7,732 nt of DNA from Hyphomonadaceae bacterium UBA1849 (GCA_002338565.1 DDIN01000006.1:267881-275612), one strand, 5' to 3'. Counted from the stretch's first letter, positions 1-6,699 are shown. Notes: a model not told the origin generated them from the sequence alone. Made by a program: numbers and translations.

Positions 1-302
1 ACCGCGCGTCCGAATGCACGAAACAGGTCTGGAGATTTATCCGTCTTTGCGTTGCCCCAGATCACAGACTTACCGCCGCCCAGAGGCAGGTCAGCCATCG
101 CGTTCTTATAAGACATACCCTGAGACAGCCGCAGCGCATCGCGAACCATCGCCTGACTGTCCACATAGTCCCACATCCGGCATCCACCTGCCGCAGGCCC
201 AAGAGCCGTTGAGTGAATTGCAATAACGGCACGAAGTCCGGTCTTGTCGTCGTGAAATACGTGAACGCCTTCATGCGCATCAAATGACGGCAGATCAAAC
301 AT
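1..302 (-). CDS. Leu/Phe/Val (leucine-type) dehydrogenase, N-terminal part, cut by window edge
   Basis: The first 100 codons of an NAD-dependent amino acid dehydrogenase of the Glu/Leu/Phe/Val family. Such enzymes oxidatively deaminate branched-chain or aromatic amino acids to the 2-oxo acid and ammonia in the cytoplasm. The translation closely follows Bacillus leucine dehydrogenase: TGLRAVIAIHSTALGPAAGG (residues 21-40), then CRMWDY, then GMSYKNA with Lys66, then LPLGGGKSV with Lys78. These two lysines match the substrate-binding and catalytic lysines (Lys68 and Lys80) of the Bacillus enzyme. Family members are about 350 residues, so the NAD-binding Rossmann domain lies outside the window. 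The ATG at 302 is preceded by a GAGGT ribosome binding site (308-312) five bases away. It lies 87 bases downstream of the methyltransferase-like gene on the same strand, possibly with its own promoter. Whether it prefers Leu, Val or Phe cannot be told from this part. Confidence 0.93.
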   Translation of the reverse strand, partial: MFDLPSFDAHEGVHVFHDDKTGLRAVIAIHSTALGPAAGGCRMWDYVDSQAMVRDALRLSQGMSYKNAMADLPLGGGKSVIWGNAKTDKSPDLFRAFGRA

Positions 303-328
303 GGCTTACCTCAGCGATTGCGAGAACT

Positions 329-354
329 ATTATTGCGCTGTTACAGCTAAACAG
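329..354 (-). promoter_or_regulatory. Possible promoter/operator upstream of the leucine-type dehydrogenase
   Basis: In the 87-base gap before the dehydrogenase, the minus strand carries AATAAT (334-329), one mismatch from a TATAAT -10 box and about 27 bases from the start codon. Just upstream is an inverted repeat, CTGTT (338-342), seven bases, AACAG (350-354). A shorter perfect one, GCTGT-T-ACAGC (337-347), overlaps it. I find no good -35 box at normal spacing, which would fit an activator-dependent promoter or no promoter at all. The regulator is unknown; Lrp/AsnC-type control is common for amino acid dehydrogenases, but nothing here proves it. Confidence 0.3.
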
Positions 355-389
355 GGATTAAACAACCCCAAAACTGCCGATGCGGAAGG

Positions 390-1337
390 CTATTCAGCCG
401 GACGTCTGAATTTCCACATTTTTACCTGCAGCAATTCGCCAGCGAGAGCCCGCTGACGCCACTTCCAGCTTTCAGCTTCCCAGCCGAGTTCCTGCATGTA
501 AACGACTTTATTCACCTGCTCCAGCTTACCCGCCAGACGCGCTGACAGGTCCTGCCCGAACCGGTCAAAAGACTGCCGTGCAGCATGTACGACGTCACCG
601 GTCAGGTCATCTTCGTCGCTGACGAGTTCGAAACCGGCTCCTTCGCAGATTTCCGCAATCTCGTGGCTATCAACGAGCTGAGGCTCACTCCATGATGAGG
701 CAAAGGCAGGTGCCAGACGCCCCGTCGACGTACCGCGCAGCGTGTCCAGAATAACCCATTGGCCACCCGGCTTAAGGCTCCGGAACACACGTACAGCAAG
801 GCCGGACTTGTGATCCGCGTAAGCGAACGCATCCTGACTGAACATCAATCTAAGCGATTCAGCCTGGAATGGCGGGCGATCAAGATCGCCATTCATCATC
901 TCAAAGTCAGGAAATTCTTCGCGGAAACGCCCTGCGCAAGGTACGCGCCACTCTGAGATGACCGGTGTTCCCCCAGTAACGCCCATTATATGGCGCACAG
1001 TTGCCGGGTCTGAATTGATGACGCCAAACTGATCTTCAGAGCCATTCTCCATCGCTCCGAGACTGTCGGTCAGACGCGCTTCGATTTCAGCGCTTCCGGG
1101 ACCGAAACGGCCCTCCCCCCAGACAGTCTCAATCGCGGCTATGCGAGACGCTGCAGGAGACAACGCATCAGTGCTTGTCGGCTTTTTTTCGATTTCGGGA
1201 ATGTCAGCTTTAACGGGCGCAGCTTCGGAGTCTTCGGACTCAACATCGCCGGAAGGAACATACTCACGACCATCCCACCAGGCGGAAAACCGCCCTGCAA
1301 GATCATCGCCGGTTAATTTTTTCAGCGCAGCCACCAT
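390..1337 (-). CDS. Divergent SAM-dependent methyltransferase-like protein
   Basis: A 315-residue soluble protein with no signal peptide or membrane segment. Residues 1-30 contain a short segment with paired tryptophans (FSAWWDG). Residues 30-60 are an acidic, low-complexity linker. From residue 70 (VWGEGRFGPGS) it resembles a class I methyltransferase. The later part is the clearest: MFSQDAFAYADHK (165-177), then the family's post-strand signature SLKPGGQWVILDT (187-199), then a helix/strand pair at AEICEGAGFELVS (228-240). The usual glycine-rich SAM loop (D/E-x-G-x-G-x-G) is not recognisable; the matching region reads GVTGGTPVISEWRVP (119-133). The C-terminal part (265-312) is helical with several Trp. 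The substrate is unknown, and it may be a non-catalytic homologue. The ATG at 1337 is the only usable start before an in-frame TAA, and its ribosome binding site is weak. It lies 77 bases downstream of the hydrolase gene on the same strand. Confidence 0.7.
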   Translation of the reverse strand: MVAALKKLTGDDLAGRFSAWWDGREYVPSGDVESEDSEAAPVKADIPEIEKKPTSTDALSPAASRIAAIETVWGEGRFGPGSAEIEARLTDSLGAMENGSEDQFGVINSDPATVRHIMGVTGGTPVISEWRVPCAGRFREEFPDFEMMNGDLDRPPFQAESLRLMFSQDAFAYADHKSGLAVRVFRSLKPGGQWVILDTLRGTSTGRLAPAFASSWSEPQLVDSHEIAEICEGAGFELVSDEDDLTGDVVHAARQSFDRFGQDLSARLAGKLEQVNKVVYMQELGWEAESWKWRQRALAGELLQVKMWKFRRPAE

Positions 1338-1414
1338 AAGTGCAGGCTCACCCGAATCTATCTGATCAACTTATTGGTTATGATACAATGGTTAACATCA
1401 GGCTTCTGTTCGGA

Positions 1415-2458
1415 TCAGTTTTCGGCGATCCAGGGCAATGCAGACGCGCCCGATGGTAGCGATGCTTCCGGATCAATCATAAAGGCCAGCTGATCCTGCC
1501 AGACCGTTTCTGCTTGCAGGTCCCGCATCAGCATATGATAGCCGTTTTCATAATAGGCCGTGCGGACATGTGACGGCAGCACCTGAGCCGTGCGTTCTAC
1601 GCCAGACGGCGGGATCACATAATCTTTCGCACCGTACAGGAGCAAAGTCCTCTCGGGCAGGTTTTGAGCCCGCTGGTGTGCCGTCTCCATCAGTTGGGCA
1701 ACGCCGTAAACCTGATCAATCCGGTTCTCTCGCTGCATAAGCGGGTCCGACCATGTCCGCTCAAGCATTTCAACATTATCCGACGGCTCAATGCGAACGA
1801 ACCGGCGCGGCGGCGTTACAACCCAGTTCGGACGGACACGCGTTGCCAGCTGCAGCGCAATTTTCTGATAAAATGGAATGGCGCCCATGCCGCGAAGTCC
1901 CGGCCCCGAAAGGATCAGTCGGTCGATGTCTGGCGCACCCTCAGCGCCGAAAACAGACATCGCAACTGCGCCGCCCATCGAGATACCAACAACGGTCAGC
2001 GTCGCTTCAGGATGTGCCTGGCGCGCAGCGCGAACAATTGTACGCAGATCTTCCCGCATGGTGTCTTCGTTCGGCCAGCGACCATGGTTTGGCGACCTGC
2101 CAAATCCCCGCTGATCATAGGCGTAGGTCAGAACCCCACGCTCCGCCCACCATGGGCCCGCCATATGAAAAGCATTCGCGTAGTCATTCATGCCATGAAT
2201 ACCTACAACAACATGTTCCGGCTCAGACAAATGACCTCCCCAGACCGTGAGGCCCAGCTCAGCACCATCGAATGAGACAAAACGCGACCGGTCCAGATCA
2301 AAATGCGGCATAGCGATACGTTCCTCAGGAAACTCAGGATAAAGATGGCTGACACAGCCGCTTAAAATCGAGGTGAGGATCAGAATCAGGGCAGCGTTCA
2401 GGCGAGCGCCGATTGCACCGCCCTTCGCAGCTCGGGAAGCAAATCTGTTTCGAACCAT
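1415..2458 (-). CDS. Alpha/beta-hydrolase (lysophospholipase/monoacylglycerol lipase-like) lipoprotein
   Basis: A predicted serine hydrolase of the Hydrolase_4/S33 type, anchored to the envelope and probably acting on lysophospholipids, monoacylglycerols or similar esters. Numbered from the ATG at 2458 (347 residues): a basic n-region (1-20), a hydrophobic stretch ending in the lipobox ILSGC with Cys35, an oxyanion-side motif VGIHGMND (85-92), AYDQRGFGRS (113-122), the nucleophile elbow GISMGG with Ser160, the acid YGAKDYVIPP with Asp279, and the base GYHML with His308. All three catalytic residues are present. In-frame ATGs also exist at 2491 and 2476, but none of the three has a clear ribosome binding site. 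The 2458 start gives the shortest overlap with the upstream gene that still keeps the signal peptide. An ATG at 2311 has a good GAGGA site (2322-2326) but would lose the lipobox. Overlap with the glycosylase gene suggests translational coupling. Confidence 0.88.
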   Translation of the reverse strand: MVRNRFASRAAKGGAIGARLNAALILILTSILSGCVSHLYPEFPEERIAMPHFDLDRSRFVSFDGAELGLTVWGGHLSEPEHVVVGIHGMNDYANAFHMAGPWWAERGVLTYAYDQRGFGRSPNHGRWPNEDTMREDLRTIVRAARQAHPEATLTVVGISMGGAVAMSVFGAEGAPDIDRLILSGPGLRGMGAIPFYQKIALQLATRVRPNWVVTPPRRFVRIEPSDNVEMLERTWSDPLMQRENRIDQVYGVAQLMETAHQRAQNLPERTLLLYGAKDYVIPPSGVERTAQVLPSHVRTAYYENGYHMLMRDLQAETVWQDQLAFMIDPEASLPSGASALPWIAEN

Positions 2459-3012
2459 GAGTGTCGTTTCAGCCATGCATTGTTTCGCCATGAAGGATGC
2501 GGCAGCACGAAGTGACGCGGCGCATACGCCCGCCAGTTCTCAACCGTATCCGTAACGCGTCCCTTAAATCCGTCCTCTAAATGCCACTTCTGGGCATACC
2601 CACCAATCAGAAGCGTTGTTCTGATCTTCGGCAAGTATGTGAGCATTTGCTCACGCCATGTCAAGGCACATTCTTTTCGCGGCGGTTTATCTGCGCCTTT
2701 AGGTGTGTAGCCCGGGAAACAGAAGCCCATCGGAACGATCGCGACACGCGAAGCATCGTAGAAAATGTCCGAGCTAATCCCCATCCAGTCACGCAGACGG
2801 TCACCGGACGGGTCGGTGAACGGGCGACCTGACAAATTGACCAGATTTCCAGGCGCCTGCCCCGCGATCAGCAAGGTCGCGTCAGGATGAATTTGAAAAA
2901 CGGGTCTCGGCTCATGCGGCAGAGGATTCTTGGACTGCAGGCACGCCTGACAGCCGCGTACTTCTGCACAATACGCATCAAACTCTGGTTTCGATCCTTG
3001 CTCCAATGACAT
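2398..3012 (-). CDS. Uracil-DNA glycosylase family protein with probable 4Fe-4S cluster
   Basis: A 204-residue protein of the uracil-DNA glycosylase superfamily (COG1573-like), whose members remove uracil or related bases from DNA as the first step of base excision repair. Motif A is GQAPG (51-55), followed by SGRPFTDPSGDRLRDWMGI (61-79). Motif B is LPHPS (170-174), followed by RNNAWLKRHSWF. Cysteines 21 and 24 (CQAC), Cys98 (GFCFPG) and Cys115 (PPRKEC) show the C-x2-C plus C-x16-C spacing typical of the Fe-S cluster in family 4/5 enzymes. This family is less well studied than Ung or family 4, so base specificity is unsure. The ATG at 3012 is chosen because the longer version begins with TTG at 3042 and adds ten residues unlike the family. 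It heads the minus-strand block, diverges from the pirin gene, and its last 20 codons plus stop overlap the hydrolase gene. Confidence 0.87.
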   Translation of the reverse strand: MSLEQGSKPEFDAYCAEVRGCQACLQSKNPLPHEPRPVFQIHPDATLLIAGQAPGNLVNLSGRPFTDPSGDRLRDWMGISSDIFYDASRVAIVPMGFCFPGYTPKGADKPPRKECALTWREQMLTYLPKIRTTLLIGGYAQKWHLEDGFKGRVTDTVENWRAYAPRHFVLPHPSWRNNAWLKRHSWFETDLLPELRRAVQSALA

Positions 3013-3068
3013 TCTATTCCGACACACTATCTGACATACCAACCATAGTTCGCATCAGAGGCCATACA
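3013..3068. promoter_or_regulatory. Divergent intergenic region between glycosylase and pirin genes
   Basis: These 56 bases separate two genes pointing away from each other, so they, and perhaps the 5' ends of the genes, should hold start signals for both directions. I cannot point to a convincing -35/-10 pair. CATAGT (3044-3049, plus strand) and GATAGT (minus strand, near 3028-3033) are weak -10-like hexamers without good -35 partners. Confidence 0.35.
3057..3061 (+). promoter_or_regulatory. Ribosome binding site that fixes the pirin start
   Basis: AGAGG lies seven bases before the ATG at 3069. It supports that start over the in-frame upstream ATG at 3006, which would lie inside the divergent glycosylase gene. 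Confidence 0.7.
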
Positions 3069-3965
3069 ATGTCATCCATCAAGCTTGTCCTTAGCCCGAA
3101 AGAACATGACCTCGGCGCATTTTCTGTGCGACGCGCCATTCCGAGCGCAAAGCAGAAACTAGTCGGTCCGTTTATATTCTTCGATCATATTGGCCCTGCT
3201 GAATTTGCGTCAGGCAAAGGCATTGATGTCCGCCCTCACCCACATACCTGCCTGTCCACTGTCACCTACCTCTTTGAAGGCGGGATGCTCCACCGCGATA
3301 CGCTGGACACGGAAATCGAAGTCCATCCGGGCGCAGTGAACCTAATGACCGCAGGCAAAGGCATCGCCCACTCCGAACGGACCCCCGTCGAACTGGAAAA
3401 GAACGGTCACCGTCTTCACGGCATCCAGACCTGGCTGGCTCTGCCAAAATCGTATGAAGAATGCGACCCGGCGTTTGATCACTATCCTGCAGCGGACATC
3501 CCCGAAGCAATGGTCGGCCCTGCCAAAGTGCGCGTCGTCATGGGGCAAGCCTATGAGCTGACATCGCCGGTCCGGTTCCCTCACGAAACACTATACGTCG
3601 TCGCAGAGACAGAAACTGCATGCGGCCTTCCTCTGCCTGCTGAAACCGAAGAGCGAGCCGCCTATGTCGTCTCTGGAACGATGACCTTCGAGGGGCACGC
3701 CTTTTCCGAGGGACAAATGGTTGTGTTCGAAGCCGGAGACATCGGCTCCGTCGAGCTGGCCGAGAACACACGGATCGCCATTATTGGCGGCGCACCGCAT
3801 ACCGAACGCCGCTACATTGAATGGAACTTCGTGGCATCGACCAAAGAACGCATCGATCAGGCAAAGGAAGACTGGCGCGCATCCATCGCCGGAAACTGGC
3901 AAAACACGCCGTTCGGCATGCCGCCCAACGAGGATGAATTCATTCCGCTGCCGGAAGACAAATAA
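3069..3965 (+). CDS. Pirin family protein (bicupin)
   Basis: A 298-residue cytoplasmic protein with the two-cupin fold of pirins (COG1741). The N-terminal cupin carries HPHTCLSTVTYLFEGG (57-72) and MTAGKGIAHSE (93-103), giving His57, His59, His101 and Glu103 as metal ligands. These match the known ligands of human pirin (His56, His58, His101, Glu103) almost position for position. The PVRFPHETLYVV segment (167-178) starts the C-terminal cupin, which includes YVVSGTMTFEGHAF (199-212) and ends in IIGGAPHTERRYIEWNFV (238-255). Pirins bind Fe and some open quercetin-like rings or modulate other proteins; the job here is not shown by the sequence. The start at 3069 has an AGAGG site. It is followed on the same strand, about 60 bases on, by the aminopropyltransferase gene, with which it may be co-transcribed. 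Confidence 0.94.
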   Translation: MSSIKLVLSPKEHDLGAFSVRRAIPSAKQKLVGPFIFFDHIGPAEFASGKGIDVRPHPHTCLSTVTYLFEGGMLHRDTLDTEIEVHPGAVNLMTAGKGIAHSERTPVELEKNGHRLHGIQTWLALPKSYEECDPAFDHYPAADIPEAMVGPAKVRVVMGQAYELTSPVRFPHETLYVVAETETACGLPLPAETEERAAYVVSGTMTFEGHAFSEGQMVVFEAGDIGSVELAENTRIAIIGGAPHTERRYIEWNFVASTKERIDQAKEDWRASIAGNWQNTPFGMPPNEDEFIPLPEDK

Positions 3966-4026
3966 TTCGCGAGCCCTGCTCACAACGCGTCTTGCCGCAA
4001 AAGGCGTGCACTCATAAAAAGTGACC

Positions 4027-4872
4027 ATGACCAAGAACAGATTCGAAGACAAACACACTCCGTCCTACGGCTCATTCGTCGAAGGCGAGCTCATCGCGCA
4101 CGAGACCTCCGAATGGCAGGACATCAAACTCGTCAGGACCGATGCCCATGGCGTCGTGATGCTGATTGATGATGTTCTCATGCTGTCTGAGGACACGCAT
4201 AATGTTTATCACGAGCACATGGTGCACCTGACGCTTTCATGCATTGAGAACCCGAACTCGGTTCTGGTGATTGGTGGCGGCGATGGCGGCACGGTGACAG
4301 AACTCGCTAAATATCCGGGGCTGGAGCGCATTGTACTCGCGGAGCTTGATCCGGTCGTCGTGGAAGTGTCCGAAAAATACCTGCCCGAGCTGACGGCTGG
4401 CCTCAAAGACCCACGCGTCGAAATCCGGATCGGAGATGGCGCTGCTTATCTCGCTGAGCAGGAGAATGCGTTCGACGCGATCATCATCGACTCAACAGAT
4501 GTCTGCGAAGAAGCTCACGTTGGCGCACAGACGGCAAATCCGCTCGTGACTGACGAGTTCTACTCCCACATCAAGAAAGCCATCCGTCCGGGCGGCGTGA
4601 CTTGCCAGATGCTCGGCAGCCCGACCTTCTATACCAACGGCATGTCGCTCATGTATCACCGGCTGGAAGACCTGTTCACACACTTCAAGCCATTCCTCAT
4701 GCCTTGCCCGTTCTACATTTCTGGCGACTGGTGCGGCGGCCTGATCAGTGACGACAACCCGCTGGAACCGAAATACGACCATGTCGACGCGGACAAACTG
4801 GTCTACTTCAACATGGATATTGCCAAAGGCGCCCTCGCGCTTCCGAACAATGTCCGGAAGATGATGAAATAG
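4027..4872 (+). CDS. speE: Spermidine synthase-like polyamine aminopropyltransferase
   Basis: A 281-residue cytoplasmic enzyme that would transfer the aminopropyl group of decarboxylated SAM to putrescine, giving spermidine and methylthioadenosine. Numbered from the ATG at 4027: an N-terminal beta domain (about 1-55), VYHEHMVHL (60-68), the nucleotide-binding loop VIGGGDGG (81-88), LAELDP (104-109) as the acidic end of strand 2, the GDGAAYL segment (136-142), and IIIDSTD (152-158), whose acidic residues match the catalytic region. The Rossmann fold is complete and the length is normal. The loop after DSTD is longer than in typical SpeE and lacks the usual Pro. An in-frame GTG at 4021 is an alternative start two codons earlier, and neither start has a strong ribosome binding site. 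No SAM decarboxylase gene lies in the window, so the amine acceptor is inferred from the family; another diamine is possible. Confidence 0.88.
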   Translation: MTKNRFEDKHTPSYGSFVEGELIAHETSEWQDIKLVRTDAHGVVMLIDDVLMLSEDTHNVYHEHMVHLTLSCIENPNSVLVIGGGDGGTVTELAKYPGLERIVLAELDPVVVEVSEKYLPELTAGLKDPRVEIRIGDGAAYLAEQENAFDAIIIDSTDVCEEAHVGAQTANPLVTDEFYSHIKKAIRPGGVTCQMLGSPTFYTNGMSLMYHRLEDLFTHFKPFLMPCPFYISGDWCGGLISDDNPLEPKYDHVDADKLVYFNMDIAKGALALPNNVRKMMK

Positions 4873-4880
4873 GCGCACAA

Positions 4881-4910
4881 ACTTGCCGATCGGGGCACAG
4901 CGTGCCAAGT
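4881..4910 (+). other. Imperfect inverted repeat between speE-like and peptidase genes
   Basis: ACTTG (4881-4885) and GCAC (4895-4898) together complement GTGC-CAAGT (4902-4910), with a three-base loop AGC. The left arm is split by nine bases, CCGATCGGG, which contains a perfect 8-base palindrome. No T-run follows, so this is not a standard intrinsic terminator. It sits in the 69-base gap and could be a processing or weak termination structure, or chance. Confidence 0.3.
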
Positions 4911-4927
4911 CTGATCAAAATTCTGAA

Positions 4928-4932
4928 AGAGG
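4928..4932 (+). promoter_or_regulatory. Ribosome binding site that fixes the M28 peptidase start
   Basis: AGAGG lies nine bases before the ATG at 4942. The in-frame ATG at 4933 directly abuts this site, so it could not use it. Confidence 0.75.
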
Positions 4933-4941
4933 ATGCCCTCT

Positions 4942-6699
4942 ATGAAACGACTACTTGCATGTTCGGCCCTCGCGGCCATTCTGGCGGCGTGCTCGCCGTC
5001 ACCAGAGACTGACGCCCCAGAAGCAGAGGCGCCAATCGTTGAAGATACAGCCGCAGTCGAAGCCGATGACGGGCTCCTCATGCCGCTGCCGACAACGTCT
5101 CCGGAAATCACAGAAGACGATCTGCGTATACGGATCGCGACACTGGCGGATGATACATTCGAAGGTCGCGGCCCGGGCAGCGTCGCCGGTGAAGCGGCTG
5201 CCGACTGGATCGCTGCCGAGATGGAACGTATCGGCCTTGTTCCGGCAAATGACGGTTCCTGGTACCAGACCGTTGAAATGGTCAACCAGACGGTCGATGA
5301 AGAGCAATCTTCCCTGACAATTTCCTCGTCTGCCGACGCTGCACCATTCGAGATCGGCTCTGACGCTGTGATCTGGTCAAAGCGCCAGCGCGAAATGGAC
5401 ATTTCATTTGAAGATTCCGAAGTCGTTTTCGTCGGCTATGGCGCAGTCGCCCCGGAATATGGCTGGAATGATTATGAAGGCCTCGATGTTGAAGGTAAAA
5501 CCGTAATCATCCTCGTGAATGATCCGGGCTTTGCCACTCAAGACCCTGACCTCTTCAACGGCAATGCCATGACATATTATGGCCGCTGGACTTACAAATT
5601 CGAAGAAGCAGCCCGTCAGGGCGCGACTGCCGCCATCATCGTTCACCAGCGAGAGCCCGCTGCCTACGGTTGGGACGTTGTCGCAAACTCATGGACAGGC
5701 GCGCAGGCAGACCTCGTTTATGCTGACGGGGGTGAAAGCCGCGCCATGATGGAAGGCTGGATTACCGAAGACGTCGCACGCGCCCTCTTCACTGAAGCAG
5801 ATCTTAGCTTTGATGATCTCTATGCTGCAGCTGCAGAGCCTGGTTTCTCTTACGTAGATATGGGCGACCTCACTGCATCTGGCCGCATCGTTCAGACGGT
5901 TGAGTACGCAGAATCACGCAACGTGCTGGGCATGATTGAAGGCACAGAAGCGCCGGACGAATTCGTTCTGTTCACAGCGCACTGGGATCACCTCGGCAAT
6001 GCAGCTGACCCGAACGACCCGAACTTCAGCTTCGCTAGCGAAGACACAATCTATAACGGAGCAGTAGACAACGCGACCGGTTCTGCTGGCCTGCTCGATA
6101 TCGCCGAAGCGATGGTGGCTGAAGCCCCGCGCCGGTCTGTTCTCTTTGCCGCGGTTACGCTTGAAGAATCCGGCCTGCTCGGCTCGGCCTATATGGCTGA
6201 GAACGAAGTCATTGATAGCCACCAGATTGTTGCTGGCATCAATATGGACGGCATGCTTCCAACCGGCCCGACACATGACATGGTCGTTGTCGGTTATGGC
6301 GCATCCGAGCTGGAAGACATCCTTACAGACGTTCTTGAGGCAGACGGCCGTGTTGTGCGCCCGGACCCGCTTCCACAGAACGGATATTTCTACCGCTCAG
6401 ACCATGTAAGCTACGCAAAAATCGGCATCCCAATGCTCTATGCTGATGGCGGTGACGACATGGTTGAGGGCGGACGACCCGCAGGTACGGCAGCCGCAGC
6501 CGAGTACACGGCGCTTCGCTATCACAAGCCACAGGACGAATATAATGCGAACTGGGACCTGTCTGGCATGCAGCAGAATATCTCTGCGCTCTACGAAGTC
6601 GGCCGCCGCATCGCACAATCAGATGAGTGGCCAACCTGGTATGCAGGCAATGAGTTCGAGGCAATCCGTCAGGAAGACCTCGCAGCAAACGCGCAATAG
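4942..6699 (+). CDS. M28 family zinc metallopeptidase lipoprotein with PA-like insert
   Basis: A 585-residue exported aminopeptidase-type enzyme, probably attached to the outer membrane and facing the periplasm or surface. The signal peptide MKRLLACSALAAILAAC ends in a lipobox with Cys17. It is followed by an acidic, Pro/Ala-rich linker (18-45) and no Asp at +2. The N-terminal segment runs to about residue 130. A PA-like domain covers about 160-320 (VFVGYGAVAPEYGWNDYEG; VEGKTVIILVNDPG). The catalytic part has a full cocatalytic zinc set: His347 (FTAHWDHLG), bridging Asp376 (GAVDNATG), general base Glu408 with ligand Glu409 (TLEESGLLGS), Asp436 (INMDG) and His488 (SDHVSYAKIGIP). Length and order fit the PA-containing M28 peptidases common in Proteobacteria; these typically remove N-terminal residues from peptides, but specificity cannot be read here. 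The gene ends shortly before a strong terminator, so it closes its transcription unit. Confidence 0.94.
   Translation: MKRLLACSALAAILAACSPSPETDAPEAEAPIVEDTAAVEADDGLLMPLPTTSPEITEDDLRIRIATLADDTFEGRGPGSVAGEAAADWIAAEMERIGLVPANDGSWYQTVEMVNQTVDEEQSSLTISSSADAAPFEIGSDAVIWSKRQREMDISFEDSEVVFVGYGAVAPEYGWNDYEGLDVEGKTVIILVNDPGFATQDPDLFNGNAMTYYGRWTYKFEEAARQGATAAIIVHQREPAAYGWDVVANSWTGAQADLVYADGGESRAMMEGWITEDVARALFTEADLSFDDLYAAAAEPGFSYVDMGDLTASGRIVQTVEYAESRNVLGMIEGTEAPDEFVLFTAHWDHLGNAADPNDPNFSFASEDTIYNGAVDNATGSAGLLDIAEAMVAEAPRRSVLFAAVTLEESGLLGSAYMAENEVIDSHQIVAGINMDGMLPTGPTHDMVVVGYGASELEDILTDVLEADGRVVRPDPLPQNGYFYRSDHVSYAKIGIPMLYADGGDDMVEGGRPAGTAAAAEYTALRYHKPQDEYNANWDLSGMQQNISALYEVGRRIAQSDEWPTWYAGNEFEAIRQEDLAANAQ

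Noticed and set aside
62..298. A 78-codon minus-strand frame at the left edge
   Set aside because: It is another frame over the leucine-type dehydrogenase; the frame starting at 302 gives a clear family match.
1664..2275. A 203-codon plus-strand open frame inside the hydrolase gene
   Set aside because: It lies opposite the conserved catalytic core of the hydrolase, and its product is Arg/Pro/His-rich, as expected of a shadow frame.
3013..3042. Longer glycosylase version beginning at 3042
   Set aside because: The start codon would be TTG, and the ten extra residues (after Met: VCQIVCRNR) do not look like the family. The ATG at 3012 is better.
3006..3068. Longer pirin version beginning at 3006
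   Set aside because: It would overlap the divergent glycosylase start. The ATG at 3069 has a good ribosome binding site and begins at the usual place for pirins.
3966..4026. Terminator or promoter between pirin and speE-like genes
   Set aside because: Only a three- to four-base stem (TGCC/GGCG-type) is visible, with no T-run and no convincing promoter boxes.
4933..4941. Peptidase start at the ATG at 4933
   Set aside because: The ribosome binding site directly touches this ATG; the ATG at 4942 has proper spacing and gives a standard lipoprotein signal peptide.
4803..5402. A 199-codon minus-strand open frame across the speE-like/peptidase junction
   Set aside because: Its Ser/Ala-rich product mirrors the peptidase codons, and it crosses two well-supported genes.
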